Below, in pieces: positions 1 to 8,216 of a stretch of 64,000 nt of DNA. The translations under genes were made by a program, and so were the position numbers. The first letter of the stretch is position 1; each line of letters begins with the position of its first letter. Origin of the DNA: Simonsiella muelleri ATCC 29453. Its GTDB lineage: Bacteria > Pseudomonadota > Gammaproteobacteria > Burkholderiales > Neisseriaceae. The stretch lies in NCBI RefSeq assembly GCF_002951835.1, contig NZ_CP019448.1, positions 1,364,001 through 1,428,000 of the forward strand. Direction: 5' to 3'. Below the pieces are notes generated by a model. The model saw only the letters and a program-made list of their open reading frames with translations, did not search any database and was not told the origin of the DNA.

Positions 1-159
1 TAAAGTCGGGCGCGTAATCGTTTTAATGCTGACTAAACGTGCTTCAAATGTTTCTAATTCCACGCCTTGTAAGTTCATTTTATTTTTGAAATACGGCGTT
101 CCTGCAATAATTAAACGGTCGTAAACGGTTTGTTCATGGGCGAGTCGGGCGTTATACAT
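1..159 (-). CDS. Unrecognised protein, N-terminal part (cut by window edge)
   Basis: An open frame starts with ATG at 159 and runs off the left edge, giving the first 53 residues (begins MYNARLAHEQTVYDRL). Its start overlaps the stop of the 64-residue gene upstream by 8 bases, which suggests translational coupling. No signal peptide, membrane segment or family motif is visible in this part. I do not recognise it. The rest of the gene lies outside the window, so length and function cannot be judged. Confidence 0.6.
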   Translation of the reverse strand, partial: MYNARLAHEQTVYDRLIIAGTPYFKNKMNLQGVELETFEARLVSIKTITRPTL

Positions 160-346
160 TTTGTTGATAAGGGCTTAATAATTTAGCCATCGCCAAACGT
201 TCAAATTCTTGATTACTAATGTTTTGTTTGGCTAATTCAAGCAATTCGTTTAAAAAATCATTGCCCATATCCATGTGTTCAATCAAATTGCTGGCGTGGG
301 CTTCTAATAGTGTTTGGCAACGCTGTTCGAGTAAATGTGGGGGCAT
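152..346 (-). CDS. Small hypothetical protein, 64 aa
   Basis: A short frame with ATG at 346 preceded by a clear ribosome-binding site (AAAAGGAAACGCC before the ATG). The product is acidic, rich in Leu, Glu and Asn and predicted to be largely helical, with no signal peptide or membrane segment. Its 3' end overlaps the start of the next gene by 8 bases. The tight coupling and the good ribosome-binding site argue that it is real. A small helical protein coupled to a second gene could be an antitoxin or a structural partner, but nothing in the sequence proves that. Function unknown. Confidence 0.55.
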   Translation of the reverse strand: MPPHLLEQRCQTLLEAHASNLIEHMDMGNDFLNELLELAKQNISNQEFERLAMAKLLSPYQQNV

Positions 347-398
347 GGCGTTTCCTTTTTCGGGCAGCCTGAAAGTAGGTTGGATAACAATATTTTCT

Positions 399-1061
399 TT
401 ACAATAAATATTGAGTAGCTAATTTTTTTAAATCATCAATATGTCTAGCATTCCAGCCATTTGCTAATGCCCAATTTCCAATATATTCAGGATTTTCTTT
501 AATACCAAGTTGTTTCAACTTTTTAAATTCATTGATAGCGCTTTTTTTATCAGAAGGATGAGCTAGTCCAGTTGTTAAATTAACAACATTTGTCAAACGG
601 CGTAACACTTCTTCAACTTTAGGATTTAATACAATTTCCTGATTATTCGGAGTACCATGTTTAATCTCTAATCCGTTATTTTTCCAAATATTTTCCCAGT
701 TATTTGCTTCTTCCATATTCCACGAAATATAGATAATATTACTGTCTGGATGACTATCTGAAGTAATTTTATTCATATCACGAAGAGTGCAATAAACAGC
801 CAGCACAATCCCTTGCGATGTTTGATCGTTAATTTGATTTGGTAATAAAAAATCTAAATTATTAACCTTTCCTCCTTTTGATAATTTTTTTGATAAATTA
901 GGAGTTAAATTGTCTAATAATTTTCCAATATTAGTACTTTCAAATTGCCCTTTTTTAGGAAAAACAAGATGAATAGGTTGATTAAAACTATATGCAAAAT
1001 TTAGAGCATTTAGAAAAATTTCATCAATTGAACCTTCATTTTTATATAAAAATTTATTCAT
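399..1061 (-). CDS. Hypothetical protein, about 220 aa
   Basis: I place the start at ATG 1061 because it has GGA about ten bases upstream. The frame stays open to a TTG at 1106, but that TTG sits in a degenerate DUS and has no ribosome-binding site. The product is Asn- and Lys-rich, soluble, with no signal peptide. Its C-terminal 80 residues look like a compact helical domain with a Trp-Ala-Asn-Gly-Trp-Asn motif near the end. The gene is clearly more AT-rich than iscS beside it, a sign of possible acquisition. It occupies the position after iscS where iscU is usual. I do not recognise the family. Confidence 0.6.
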   Translation of the reverse strand: MNKFLYKNEGSIDEIFLNALNFAYSFNQPIHLVFPKKGQFESTNIGKLLDNLTPNLSKKLSKGGKVNNLDFLLPNQINDQTSQGIVLAVYCTLRDMNKITSDSHPDSNIIYISWNMEEANNWENIWKNNGLEIKHGTPNNQEIVLNPKVEEVLRRLTNVVNLTTGLAHPSDKKSAINEFKKLKQLGIKENPEYIGNWALANGWNARHIDDLKKLATQYLL

Positions 1062-1128
1062 TTGAATTATTCCATTTATAAAATTAAGTTTTACTTTATC
1101 AGGCAACCTAAAATCCTATTTTATCCTT

Positions 1129-1143
1129 TTCAGGCAGCCTGAA
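1129..1143. repeat. DNA uptake sequence, 15-base form (one of at least 30)
   Basis: TTCAGGC(A/T)GCCTGAA is palindromic except for its central base, so each copy holds AGGCAGCCTGAA on one strand and AGGCTGCCTGAA on the other. Other perfect copies that I located begin at 2398, 3043, 4955, 7423, 10091, 15001, 15737, 20825, 21799, 23427, 29112, 29437, 30426, 32779, 35786, 39734, 42705, 46172, 47894, 48386, 51082, 51244, 53912, 54752, 54801, 54874, 57081, 57578, 57987, 59588 and 60197. Many 12-base or one-mismatch versions also occur. In Neisseriaceae the DUS is bound by the minor pilin ComP during transformation; that role is inferred here from the sequence match. Confidence 0.9.
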
Positions 1144-1153
1144 ACCTAAAAAA

Positions 1154-2368
1154 TCAATGTTCTGCCCACTCAACCGTACTCAAATCCACGCCGTCTTTAA
1201 ACATTTCCCACAACGGCGACATTTCGCGCAATTTGCCGATTTGCGATTTGATGAGTTCGGCGGCGAATTTCACTTCGTCTTCGGTTGTCATGCGACCAAA
1301 AGTGATGCGTAGCGATGAGTGCGCCAATTCGTCATTGCGACCGAGTGCGCGTAAAACGTAGCTGGGTTCTAGGCTGGCTGAAGTACACGCCGAACCGCTA
1401 GATACCGCCAATTCTTTCACCGCCATAATCAAACTTTCGCCTTCCACAAAGTTAAAGCTCACGTTCAAATTGGTTGCCACGCGGTTTTCCAAATCGCCGT
1501 TGATGTACACTTCTTCAATGTCTTTGATACCGTCCAAGAAAATTTGACGTAATTTTAGAGCGTGTGCCGTGTCTTGTTCCAATTCCAATTTTGCCAATCG
1601 GAAAGCTTCGCCCATGCCTACGATTTGGTGTGTCGGTAATGTGCCAGAACGGAAGCCGCGTTCGTGTCCGCCACCGTGCATTTGCGCTTCCAAGCGTACG
1701 CGAGGTTTGCGGCGAACGTATAATGCGCCGATGCCTTTCGGACCGTAGATTTTGTGCGCCGACATAGACAGCAAATCCACGTTGGCAGCTTCTACATCAA
1801 TAGGTGTTTTACCACAGGCTTGGGCTGCATCCACATGAAAAATAATTTTGTGTTCACGACAAATTTTACCGATTTCGGGAATGTTTTGAATCACACCGAT
1901 TTCGTTGTTCACCCACATCACCGAAATCAAAATGGTATCGGGACGAATAGCGGCTTTGAGTTCTTCTAAATCAATCAAACCATTTTCTTGCACACCCAAA
2001 TAAGTTACTTCAAAACCTTGACGTTCTAATTCACGCATGGTGTCTAACACGGCTTTGTGTTCGGTTTTGACGGTGATTAAATGCTTACCTTTTGATTGAT
2101 AAAAGTGCGCTGCACCTTTGATTGCCAAGTTGTTGGATTCGGTTGCGCCACTGGTGAAGACGATTTCTTTGCTGTCTGCGTTGATTAAGTCGGCGATATT
2201 TTTACGAGCGGTCTCTACTGCTTCTTCGGCGACCCAACCGAAACTGTGGCTACTAGAAGCTGGATTGCCAAATAATTCAGTTAAATACGGAATCATTTTT
2301 TCAGCAACACGTTTATCAACGGGTGTAGTGGCAGCGTAATCTAAGTAAATGGGTGTTTTGATGGTCAT
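1154..2368 (-). CDS. iscS: Cysteine desulfurase IscS
   Basis: A pyridoxal-phosphate enzyme that takes sulfur from cysteine and passes it to Fe-S cluster assembly and tRNA thiolation. The 404-residue length equals that of IscS of E. coli, and the key residues fall at the same numbers: the PLP lysine in SAHKIYG is Lys206 and the catalytic cysteine in SGSACTSAS is Cys328. It lies downstream of iscR on the same strand with 47 bases between them, the usual isc order, and is presumably expressed from the IscR-controlled promoter. The next gene downstream is not iscU, which is unusual. Identification is secure. Confidence 0.97.
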   Translation of the reverse strand: MTIKTPIYLDYAATTPVDKRVAEKMIPYLTELFGNPASSSHSFGWVAEEAVETARKNIADLINADSKEIVFTSGATESNNLAIKGAAHFYQSKGKHLITVKTEHKAVLDTMRELERQGFEVTYLGVQENGLIDLEELKAAIRPDTILISVMWVNNEIGVIQNIPEIGKICREHKIIFHVDAAQACGKTPIDVEAANVDLLSMSAHKIYGPKGIGALYVRRKPRVRLEAQMHGGGHERGFRSGTLPTHQIVGMGEAFRLAKLELEQDTAHALKLRQIFLDGIKDIEEVYINGDLENRVATNLNVSFNFVEGESLIMAVKELAVSSGSACTSASLEPSYVLRALGRNDELAHSSLRITFGRMTTEDEVKFAAELIKSQIGKLREMSPLWEMFKDGVDLSTVEWAEH

Positions 2369-2415
2369 GGTTTTGTCCTTGAAATGTGTTGTTATGTTTC
2401 AGGCAGCCTGAAAAT

Positions 2416-2862
2416 TTAATGAATATAAGTTAATTTAACCACTTGAGAATTCGTATCGGGTGGTGGTTGTTCCAATAAACTGGCCAGTGTGATGCTGCTC
2501 AAATAACTGTTAATTGTGTGATTGAGATTTGCCCATAAATTGTGGGTTAAACACGGCGAACCGCTTTGGCAATTGGCTTTGCCACTGCACAAGGTTGCGT
2601 CCAAACAGTCTTCGGCGGCTGCGATGATTTGCGCGATATTAATTTGGTCGGCGGCTTTTCCCAAAATATAGCCACCACCTGGCCCGCGAATACTTTCCAC
2701 CAAACCTGCGCGGCGAAGTTTGCTAAACAATTGTTCTAAATAAGAAAGTGAAATATGTTGTCGCTCGCTGATGGCGTTGAGTTTGACGGCGTGGTCTTGT
2801 GCGTTCATTGCCAAATCTATCATGGCGGTTACGGCGAATCGCCCTTTGGTTGTTAGTCGCAT
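2416..2862 (-). CDS. iscR: Fe-S cluster regulator IscR (Rrf2 family)
   Basis: A 148-residue winged-helix repressor that binds a [2Fe-2S] cluster and represses the isc genes when clusters are plentiful. The N-terminal helix-turn-helix begins MRLTTKGRFAV, as is typical. The ligands Cys92, Cys98, Cys104 and His107 are all present at the numbers known from E. coli IscR. The ATG at 2862 has CGGAG upstream. An operator-like site overlapping its own -35 box lies just upstream, fitting autoregulation. The C-terminus (after about residue 130) is low in complexity and probably disordered. Confidence 0.95.
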   Translation of the reverse strand: MRLTTKGRFAVTAMIDLAMNAQDHAVKLNAISERQHISLSYLEQLFSKLRRAGLVESIRGPGGGYILGKAADQINIAQIIAAAEDCLDATLCSGKANCQSGSPCLTHNLWANLNHTINSYLSSITLASLLEQPPPDTNSQVVKLTYIH

Positions 2863-2894
2863 GGCTGATGACTCCGTTTTTTATTATGACGCGA

Positions 2895-2927
2895 ATTATT
2901 CAATAACCTAGTGATTTAGTCAAGATT
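2895..2927 (-). promoter_or_regulatory. iscR promoter with type 1 IscR operator
   Basis: Reading the minus strand, TTGACT (2923-2918) is followed after 17 bases by AATAAT (2900-2895), a good sigma-70 type promoter for iscR. The segment 2903-2927 matches the E. coli type 1 IscR site (ATASYYGACT, five bases, AGTCRRSTAT) at 20 of 25 positions, including the whole RWWWY centre. The operator covers the -35 box, so bound IscR would block RNA polymerase. The site is seen in the sequence; binding is inferred. Confidence 0.75.
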
Positions 2928-3063
2928 AAAAACACTATGATGGGGATTGCATTATTCTTGCGTTTTTGATGCAAACAAGTTCACAAAAGATTTATGAAAT
3001 CACGTTCTATTTGTTTGCTGTGGGTGATGATGCGGTAGAACTTTCAGGCTGCCTGAAAAGGCA

Positions 3064-3200
3064 AGAACCTGTGTTCATAATCTTAATAGCTTGCTTTTAT
3101 TGCCACTTTATACGCCTAATGCGTTGGCTTAAAAAAACCGCCTTGTATTCGCAAAAATGGTCAATAAAATCAAGTTATCAATTTTACGAACACAGGTTCT
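3064..3200. repeat. Inverted-repeat mini-element, family A, copy 1
   Basis: A 137-base element begins AGAACCTGTGTTCATAA and ends with its near-exact inverse, TTACGAACACAGGTTCT. The interior is shared with copies at 38528-38663 and 44988-45123. It has no transposase, so it looks like a MITE that depends on an enzyme encoded elsewhere. A 78-codon open frame crosses it but is accidental. Confidence 0.8.
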
Positions 3201-3376
3201 AAATTTTCAGGCTGGAACTTTTACCTTTGAGCGTGAAAATTTTATCTAATTGATAAATTTAAATTTTAATTTTTGGTTTTAGCTGAAAATTTTTTGTGAA
3301 GGCTTCGGTCTGAAAATCAGCTTAACCGGGTATAACAATTTATGGATAAGTAATGCCCATAAATTATCAACGATTT

Positions 3377-4915
3377 CTAATTATCATCATCTTCCACGCT
3401 CACGCTGTAATCAATCAGCGTAGGCATGGGTAGATTTTGTTTGGGTGAATGTTTACTGGCGGATAATTCGTTCAAATACGCCTCATTCACATCGCCTGTT
3501 ACATAGCAACCACTAAAACACGATGAATCAAAACCATCAATTTCAGGATTTAAATGGCGAATGGCTTGTTCTAAATCGTGCAAATCTTGAAACACACACA
3601 CATCAGCATTGATTTCATGGGCAATTTCTACTGCACTGCGTTGATGCGCGATTAATTCTTCACGCGTAGGCATATCAATGCCGTACACATTGGGAAACCG
3701 CACTTCAGGTGCAGCCGATGCAAAAAATACTTTTTTCGCCCCTGATGCGCGTACCATGTCCACAATTTCACGACTGGTTGTGCCACGCACAATGGAATCA
3801 TCGACCAATAACACATTTTTACCTGCAAATTCGCTTGGAATCGGATTCAATTTTTGACGTACCGATTTTTTGCGCGTGGCTTGTCCAGGCATGATAAAGG
3901 TCCGTCCAATATAGCGATTTTTAATCAAGCCCTCGCGATATGGTTTACCCAAATATCGTGCCAATTCCATTGCACTTGGACGGCTGGTATCGGGAATAGG
4001 CATCACCACATCAATTTCATTGACATCAATTTCGCGTTTTACTTTTTTAGCCAGCGTGATGCCCATGTCCGCACGCGCTTGGTAAACCGAAACGCCATCA
4101 ATTACTGAATCAGGTCGCGCAAAATATACATATTCAAACAAACAAGGCGACAATTGATGTTTTTTGGTGCATTGTTTGCTGAATAATTGTCCGTCTAATG
4201 TGATGAAAATGGCTTCACCTGCACCAACATCACGCTCTAATTTAAAATCCAAACTGCTAAATGCAATGTTTTCAGAACTCACGGCGTAGGACGTTTTGCC
4301 ATCATTTTCTACGCGTTTGCCCAAAACCAATGGGCGAATACCATTCGGGTCGCGAAATGCCACCAAACCATAACCCGCAATCAATGCCACAATAGCATAT
4401 GCGCCGCGTACTTTGGCCTGAACTTGCGAGACAGCCTGAAAAATATCATCAACCGATAAATTTAATGGTGTCGGGCTGCCTGAAACCGCCACACGCAACT
4501 CGTGAGCAAATACGTTTAACAAAACTTCGGAATCCGATTGTGTATTCACATGACGCAAATATTGTGCGTACACTTCTTGATACAATTCGGCGGTATTGGT
4601 TAAATTTCCATTATGTGCCAACACGATACCAAAAGGCGAACTCACATAAAACGGCTGTGCTTCCGCAGAACTTCCTGCGTTGCCAGCCGTTGGGTAGCGC
4701 ACATGAGCAATGCCTGCATTGCCGTGCAACTCACGCATATTGCGTGTGCGAAAGACCTCGCGCACCATGCCTTTGCCTTTATGCATATGAAAACGATTTC
4801 CTTGCGTGGTAACAATACCAGCTGCATCTTGACCCCGATGTTGCAGCATCTGCAAGCCATCATATAGCATTTGATTAACAGGTTCATGGGCAATCATACC
4901 AAATACACCGCACAT
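3377..4915 (-). CDS. purF: Amidophosphoribosyltransferase PurF
   Basis: Catalyses the first committed step of purine synthesis, making phosphoribosylamine from PRPP and glutamine. The 512-residue protein starts MCGVFGM, so Cys2 becomes the N-terminal nucleophile of the glutaminase domain (about residues 2-230). The C-terminal phosphoribosyltransferase domain shows the PRPP loop VLLVDDSIVRGTTSRE at about residue 370. Cysteines near the C-terminus (CFSGCYVTGD) are the usual ones of the family. It lies 66 bases after cvpA on the same strand, the purF-cvpA pairing common in proteobacteria. A DUS (4955-4969) sits between the two. Confidence 0.97.
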   Translation of the reverse strand: MCGVFGMIAHEPVNQMLYDGLQMLQHRGQDAAGIVTTQGNRFHMHKGKGMVREVFRTRNMRELHGNAGIAHVRYPTAGNAGSSAEAQPFYVSSPFGIVLAHNGNLTNTAELYQEVYAQYLRHVNTQSDSEVLLNVFAHELRVAVSGSPTPLNLSVDDIFQAVSQVQAKVRGAYAIVALIAGYGLVAFRDPNGIRPLVLGKRVENDGKTSYAVSSENIAFSSLDFKLERDVGAGEAIFITLDGQLFSKQCTKKHQLSPCLFEYVYFARPDSVIDGVSVYQARADMGITLAKKVKREIDVNEIDVVMPIPDTSRPSAMELARYLGKPYREGLIKNRYIGRTFIMPGQATRKKSVRQKLNPIPSEFAGKNVLLVDDSIVRGTTSREIVDMVRASGAKKVFFASAAPEVRFPNVYGIDMPTREELIAHQRSAVEIAHEINADVCVFQDLHDLEQAIRHLNPEIDGFDSSCFSGCYVTGDVNEAYLNELSASKHSPKQNLPMPTLIDYSVSVEDDDN

Positions 4916-4981
4916 AAGTGGTTAGCTCCGTAAATGAGATAGGGGGAATATTTTTTCAGGCTGCCTGAAAATGAATGAATT

Positions 4982-5641
4982 CTAATAATAACGCAATTCT
5001 GTTGGTTCAATAGACGTGGGTTCTGGCAAATTACGTTTATTTTTTTTCTTATTGGGTGCAGAATGGTTGTCATTTTTAGAATTTTCATTGGTAATGGATT
5101 CGTCTACATCGCCGATTCTGGGTGGGAAAATCACTTGTTCTCTTAAGAAATCAGGCAAGGTAGGGGCGAGTAATTTTGCCATGCGTTCAAAAAATTTTGA
5201 TGTTTTGGCAATTTGCCAGCTTTCGCTTTCAGGCAGTGTGGTAAACGAGCAAACCAGTACTGTCAAACTCACAATCAACAATCCTTTTAGTAAACCAATC
5301 AAACCACCAAAAACCCGATTCAAGCGCGATAAATTGGCAATTTTAATAAAATAATCTAAACAATAGTGTAGAAAATGCAGCAAAATCCTCATACTGACAA
5401 ATATCAATACGAAAGAAATTACCACTGCCATTTCATGTGGTTGTAGATTGGAAAAAGCTTTTTCCGCAATTATATTACACAAAGACCGCGCCACAGTCAG
5501 CGACAGCAGCCAGCCACCAAATGCCAGTACTTCAGCCATTACGCCACGCATCGCTGCCGACGCAATGCACGCAATGACGCTACACAGTGCGAGTACATCA
5601 AAAAGGGTAAAGGCGGAAATGGTTATATTATTGTCCAACAA
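4982..5641 (-). CDS. cvpA: CvpA family membrane protein
   Basis: A 219-residue inner-membrane protein of the colicin V production family. Four hydrophobic segments fill the first 150 residues, followed by a charged cytoplasmic tail rich in Asn and Lys. The best start is TTG at 5641, because AAAGGA lies seven bases upstream and the frame there overlaps the end of the SPOR gene by 14 bases; no nearby ATG fits. CvpA proteins are linked to envelope integrity in several bacteria, but the exact function is not settled. The SPOR-cvpA-purF order is shared with other Neisseriaceae. Confidence 0.88.
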   Translation of the reverse strand: MLDNNITISAFTLFDVLALCSVIACIASAAMRGVMAEVLAFGGWLLSLTVARSLCNIIAEKAFSNLQPHEMAVVISFVLIFVSMRILLHFLHYCLDYFIKIANLSRLNRVFGGLIGLLKGLLIVSLTVLVCSFTTLPESESWQIAKTSKFFERMAKLLAPTLPDFLREQVIFPPRIGDVDESITNENSKNDNHSAPNKKKNKRNLPEPTSIEPTELRYY

Positions 5642-6845
5642 TGATTCCTTTCACACCTTTATCTTTCATATTTTTCAAGGCATTGTCTGCTTCATCTTTG
5701 TTGGCGAATTTACCTGTTTTAACGCGATAGACTGTACCTTTTTCAGTTTTCACTTCCTCAATGCCTGCGCTATAGTTCATGCCTTTGAGTTGTTGCTGCA
5801 TTTTTTGGGCTTGTGCTTTATCGGCAAATGAACCAGCTTGAATGGCAATTTGTTTATTGGCTTTGGTACGCTCATCGGCAATACGTTGAGCGCGTTGTTT
5901 TTCTTGTTGAATTTTATCGCTGCTGGTGTTGTTATTGGTTTCGGGCTTGGTGGCGGTATTGTTATTGCCTAAAATTTTGCTGCGTTCGGCAACACGTGCT
6001 TTATCGGCAGCCAATTGTGCTTGATGAATTTTTTCGGCGGCGGCGATTTCTTTGGCGGCGCGTTCGGATTCAGCTTTGCTTGCTAAGGCTTGCGCTTTGC
6101 GTTGACGTTGTTCGTCTTCACGCGCTTTGCGTTTAGCTTCGGCTTGGTCGGCTGCGGCTGGCGCGGTGGATTTGGCTGTACTGACGGCAACATTATTATT
6201 GGTTGGGTTGGTGGCTTTTGGGGCTGCCTTGGTTGCGGTGGCGTTATTATTGGCAGATGAATTATTTTGTGCCAATTGGGCTTGGCGTTCGGCTTCTTGT
6301 TTGCGGCGTAAGGCAATGCGTTGTGCTTTTTCGCGTTGCAAGCGAGCGTCTTGTGCGGCTTTTTCGCTGGCAGTTAGTGTTACTGCTTTGTCATCTTTAT
6401 TCGTATCCAATGCAGCGGTGGTTGCAGATTTTTTGGGTAATTGGGTTTGGATAAGGGGCGTGTCATCGCTCATTTCTTCTGCATTGGCTGATAAGTCATA
6501 ATTAGCAACAGCAGACGCACCGTTATCAGGACGCAAAATTTCTGTTTTCACATACGGATTTTGGTCGGTCGTTACCAATTTAGGCGCAGGCATATTGGAG
6601 GTGGTCGCTGCTGCAAATAAACCGCCCGCCACCAACACCAATGCACCCGCCCCTACCAAACGGCGGCGGTTACGGCGTTGTAATTGTTCGTATTCTTCCT
6701 CAATGACATAGTGGACTTCTTCCAAAATTTCCACGTCAGACTCGTCAGTCTGAGTGGTGTTTTCAGGCTGCTTGTCTGACTGAATGTATGCGTTTAATTC
6801 AGAATGCTGACGTGATGATTTTTGTCGTTGATGTCGTTGAGCCAT
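5628..6845 (-). CDS. SPOR-domain cell division/envelope protein (DedD/FtsN-like)
   Basis: A 405-residue single-pass protein. Residues 1-60 are cytoplasmic and acidic, an Arg-rich stop (RRNRRR) precedes one membrane helix at about 64-83, and a long Ala/Lys/Gln/Asn-rich linker (about 130-320) probably forms helix or coiled coil in the periplasm. The last 75 residues are a SPOR domain (starting KQIAIQAGSF), which binds glycan strands stripped of stem peptides at the division site. It lies between folC and cvpA, spacing 18 bases from folC. FtsN or DedD is the likely functional class; the sequence does not decide between them. Confidence 0.85.
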   Translation of the reverse strand: MAQRHQRQKSSRQHSELNAYIQSDKQPENTTQTDESDVEILEEVHYVIEEEYEQLQRRNRRRLVGAGALVLVAGGLFAAATTSNMPAPKLVTTDQNPYVKTEILRPDNGASAVANYDLSANAEEMSDDTPLIQTQLPKKSATTAALDTNKDDKAVTLTASEKAAQDARLQREKAQRIALRRKQEAERQAQLAQNNSSANNNATATKAAPKATNPTNNNVAVSTAKSTAPAAADQAEAKRKAREDEQRQRKAQALASKAESERAAKEIAAAEKIHQAQLAADKARVAERSKILGNNNTATKPETNNNTSSDKIQQEKQRAQRIADERTKANKQIAIQAGSFADKAQAQKMQQQLKGMNYSAGIEEVKTEKGTVYRVKTGKFANKDEADNALKNMKDKGVKGIIVGQ

Positions 6846-6863
6846 TGCCGTATCCCAAAATAT

Positions 6864-8138
6864 TTATTTGCACACCGCCATGGCTTCCGCCACCGTGTGG
6901 AATGAACCGAAAACAACGATTCTATCATTTTCCGTTGCAGCTGATAAGGCTGCCGTGCAGGCTGCCTGAATATTCTCGAAAGATTTTACGTGGTCAATTT
7001 GGTGTTGTTGTAATTTTGTTTGCAAATCAGTTAAATTCATGCCACGTGGTAGGTGTAAAGGCGCAATATACCATTCATCAAATTGGTCTTTGACTGTTGC
7101 TAAAACGCCATCAATGTCTTTGTCTGCCAACATACTGAACACCGCAATTCGGTGTTGTGCGAATGGCAGTGAGCATAAACTTTGACGCAATGCACGTGCC
7201 GCGTGCGGATTGTGTCCCACGTCTAACACGCAAATGGGACGACCAGGCAAAACTTGAAAACGCCCAATATTTTCCGCCATTAACAGACCACGTTTAATCG
7301 CGCCCAAATCCACAGGCAAACGCTCGTGTAAACATTCAATCGCCGCTAATGCGCAACTGGCGTTGTTCAACTGATAACCACCACGTAACGCAGGAATGGG
7401 CAACGCATTGCGATTACGTGTTTTCAGGCTGCCTGAAAAATGAAATGACCATTGTTGATTTTCTAGTTTGCTGAAAAAGAAATCTTTTTTGAATAAAATC
7501 AATTCTGCACCAATTTCATTTGCGTGATTCACCAAATTTTGTGGCGGTGGATTTTGTCCGCAAATCGCGGGTTTGGCAGAGCGGAAAATACCTGCTTTTT
7601 CATATGCGACTTGTTCAATGGTATCGCCTAGAAACTGTTGATGATCCAAATCCACACTGGTAACAATGGCGCAATCTGCATCAAAAATATTCACCGCGTC
7701 CAAACGCCCACCCAAACCAACTTCCAAAATCATCACATCAACGTGTTCGCGCTGAAAAATATCAACCGCTGCCAACGTATTGAACTCAAAATAAGTTAAT
7801 GAAATTTTATCACGTGCCAATTCAATTCGTTCAAATGCCGCCACAATTTGTTCATCGCTAACGGGGTGGGTGTTGATGGTAATGCGTTCATTGAATTTGA
7901 GTAAATGGGGGCTGGTAAGGGTACCGACTTTATAGCCAGCTTGCGCGTAAATTTGCGATAAAAAGGCGCAAGTTGAACCTTTGCCATTCGTTCCGCCCAC
8001 GATAATCACGGGGCAAGTTGGCTGTAATTGCATGGCGTGTTTCACATGAGCGACACGCGTTAAACCCATGTCAATTAAGCCGTTGCTGTGTGCAGTTTCC
8101 AAATGCGTGAGCCATTGTGTTAAATTGCGTTGTTGCAT
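6864..8138 (-). CDS. folC: Dihydrofolate/folylpolyglutamate synthase FolC
   Basis: Adds glutamate to dihydropteroate and to folates. The start is ATG 8138, with AGGAACAATC directly upstream, giving 424 residues beginning MQQRNLTQWL; the frame extends further upstream without a ribosome-binding site. The P-loop GGTNGKGST is near residue 47, the Mur-ligase-type central domain follows, and DVGHNPHA marks the C-terminal domain. A DUS (7423-7437) lies inside and is read as FSGSLK. FolC begins a run with the SPOR gene, cvpA and purF. Confidence 0.95.
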   Translation of the reverse strand: MQQRNLTQWLTHLETAHSNGLIDMGLTRVAHVKHAMQLQPTCPVIIVGGTNGKGSTCAFLSQIYAQAGYKVGTLTSPHLLKFNERITINTHPVSDEQIVAAFERIELARDKISLTYFEFNTLAAVDIFQREHVDVMILEVGLGGRLDAVNIFDADCAIVTSVDLDHQQFLGDTIEQVAYEKAGIFRSAKPAICGQNPPPQNLVNHANEIGAELILFKKDFFFSKLENQQWSFHFSGSLKTRNRNALPIPALRGGYQLNNASCALAAIECLHERLPVDLGAIKRGLLMAENIGRFQVLPGRPICVLDVGHNPHAARALRQSLCSLPFAQHRIAVFSMLADKDIDGVLATVKDQFDEWYIAPLHLPRGMNLTDLQTKLQQHQIDHVKSFENIQAACTAALSAATENDRIVVFGSFHTVAEAMAVCK

Positions 8139-8162
8139 GATTGTTCCTTGAAAATTCACATA

Positions 8163-8210
8163 AAAAGGCAGCCTGAAAAGCCAAATCACTTTTGCAGGCT
8201 GCCTTTATTT
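8163..8210. terminator. Terminator made of two inverted DUS
   Basis: GGCAGCCTG (starting about 8166) and CAGGCTGCC (ending about 8202) form a 9-base GC-rich stem, flanked by A-runs on one side and T-runs on the other. It lies between the plsY stop and the folC start, and would end plsY transcription. Confidence 0.65.
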
Positions 8211-8216
8211 TACTGA

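Larger units (their letters stand above)
2863..3376. other. Intergenic region between iscR and purF
   Basis: About 510 bases without a gene. From left to right it holds the iscR promoter and operator (2895-2927), a DUS (3043-3057), a family A mini-element (3064-3200), and a degenerate copy (about 3219-3300) of the AT-rich repeat seen intact at 27413-27549. An AT-rich hairpin (AATTTATGG at 3337-3345, CCATAAATT at 3357-3365) lies just past the purF stop but lacks a clear T-run, so I do not call it a terminator. Confidence 0.7.

Noticed and set aside
2966..3202. A 78-codon frame between iscR and purF
   Set aside because: It runs through a DUS and a family A mini-element, and the start has no ribosome-binding site.
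5813..6501. Long plus-strand frames opposite the SPOR-domain gene
   Set aside because: They mirror the Ala/Lys-rich linker of the minus-strand gene and show no family features or ribosome-binding site.
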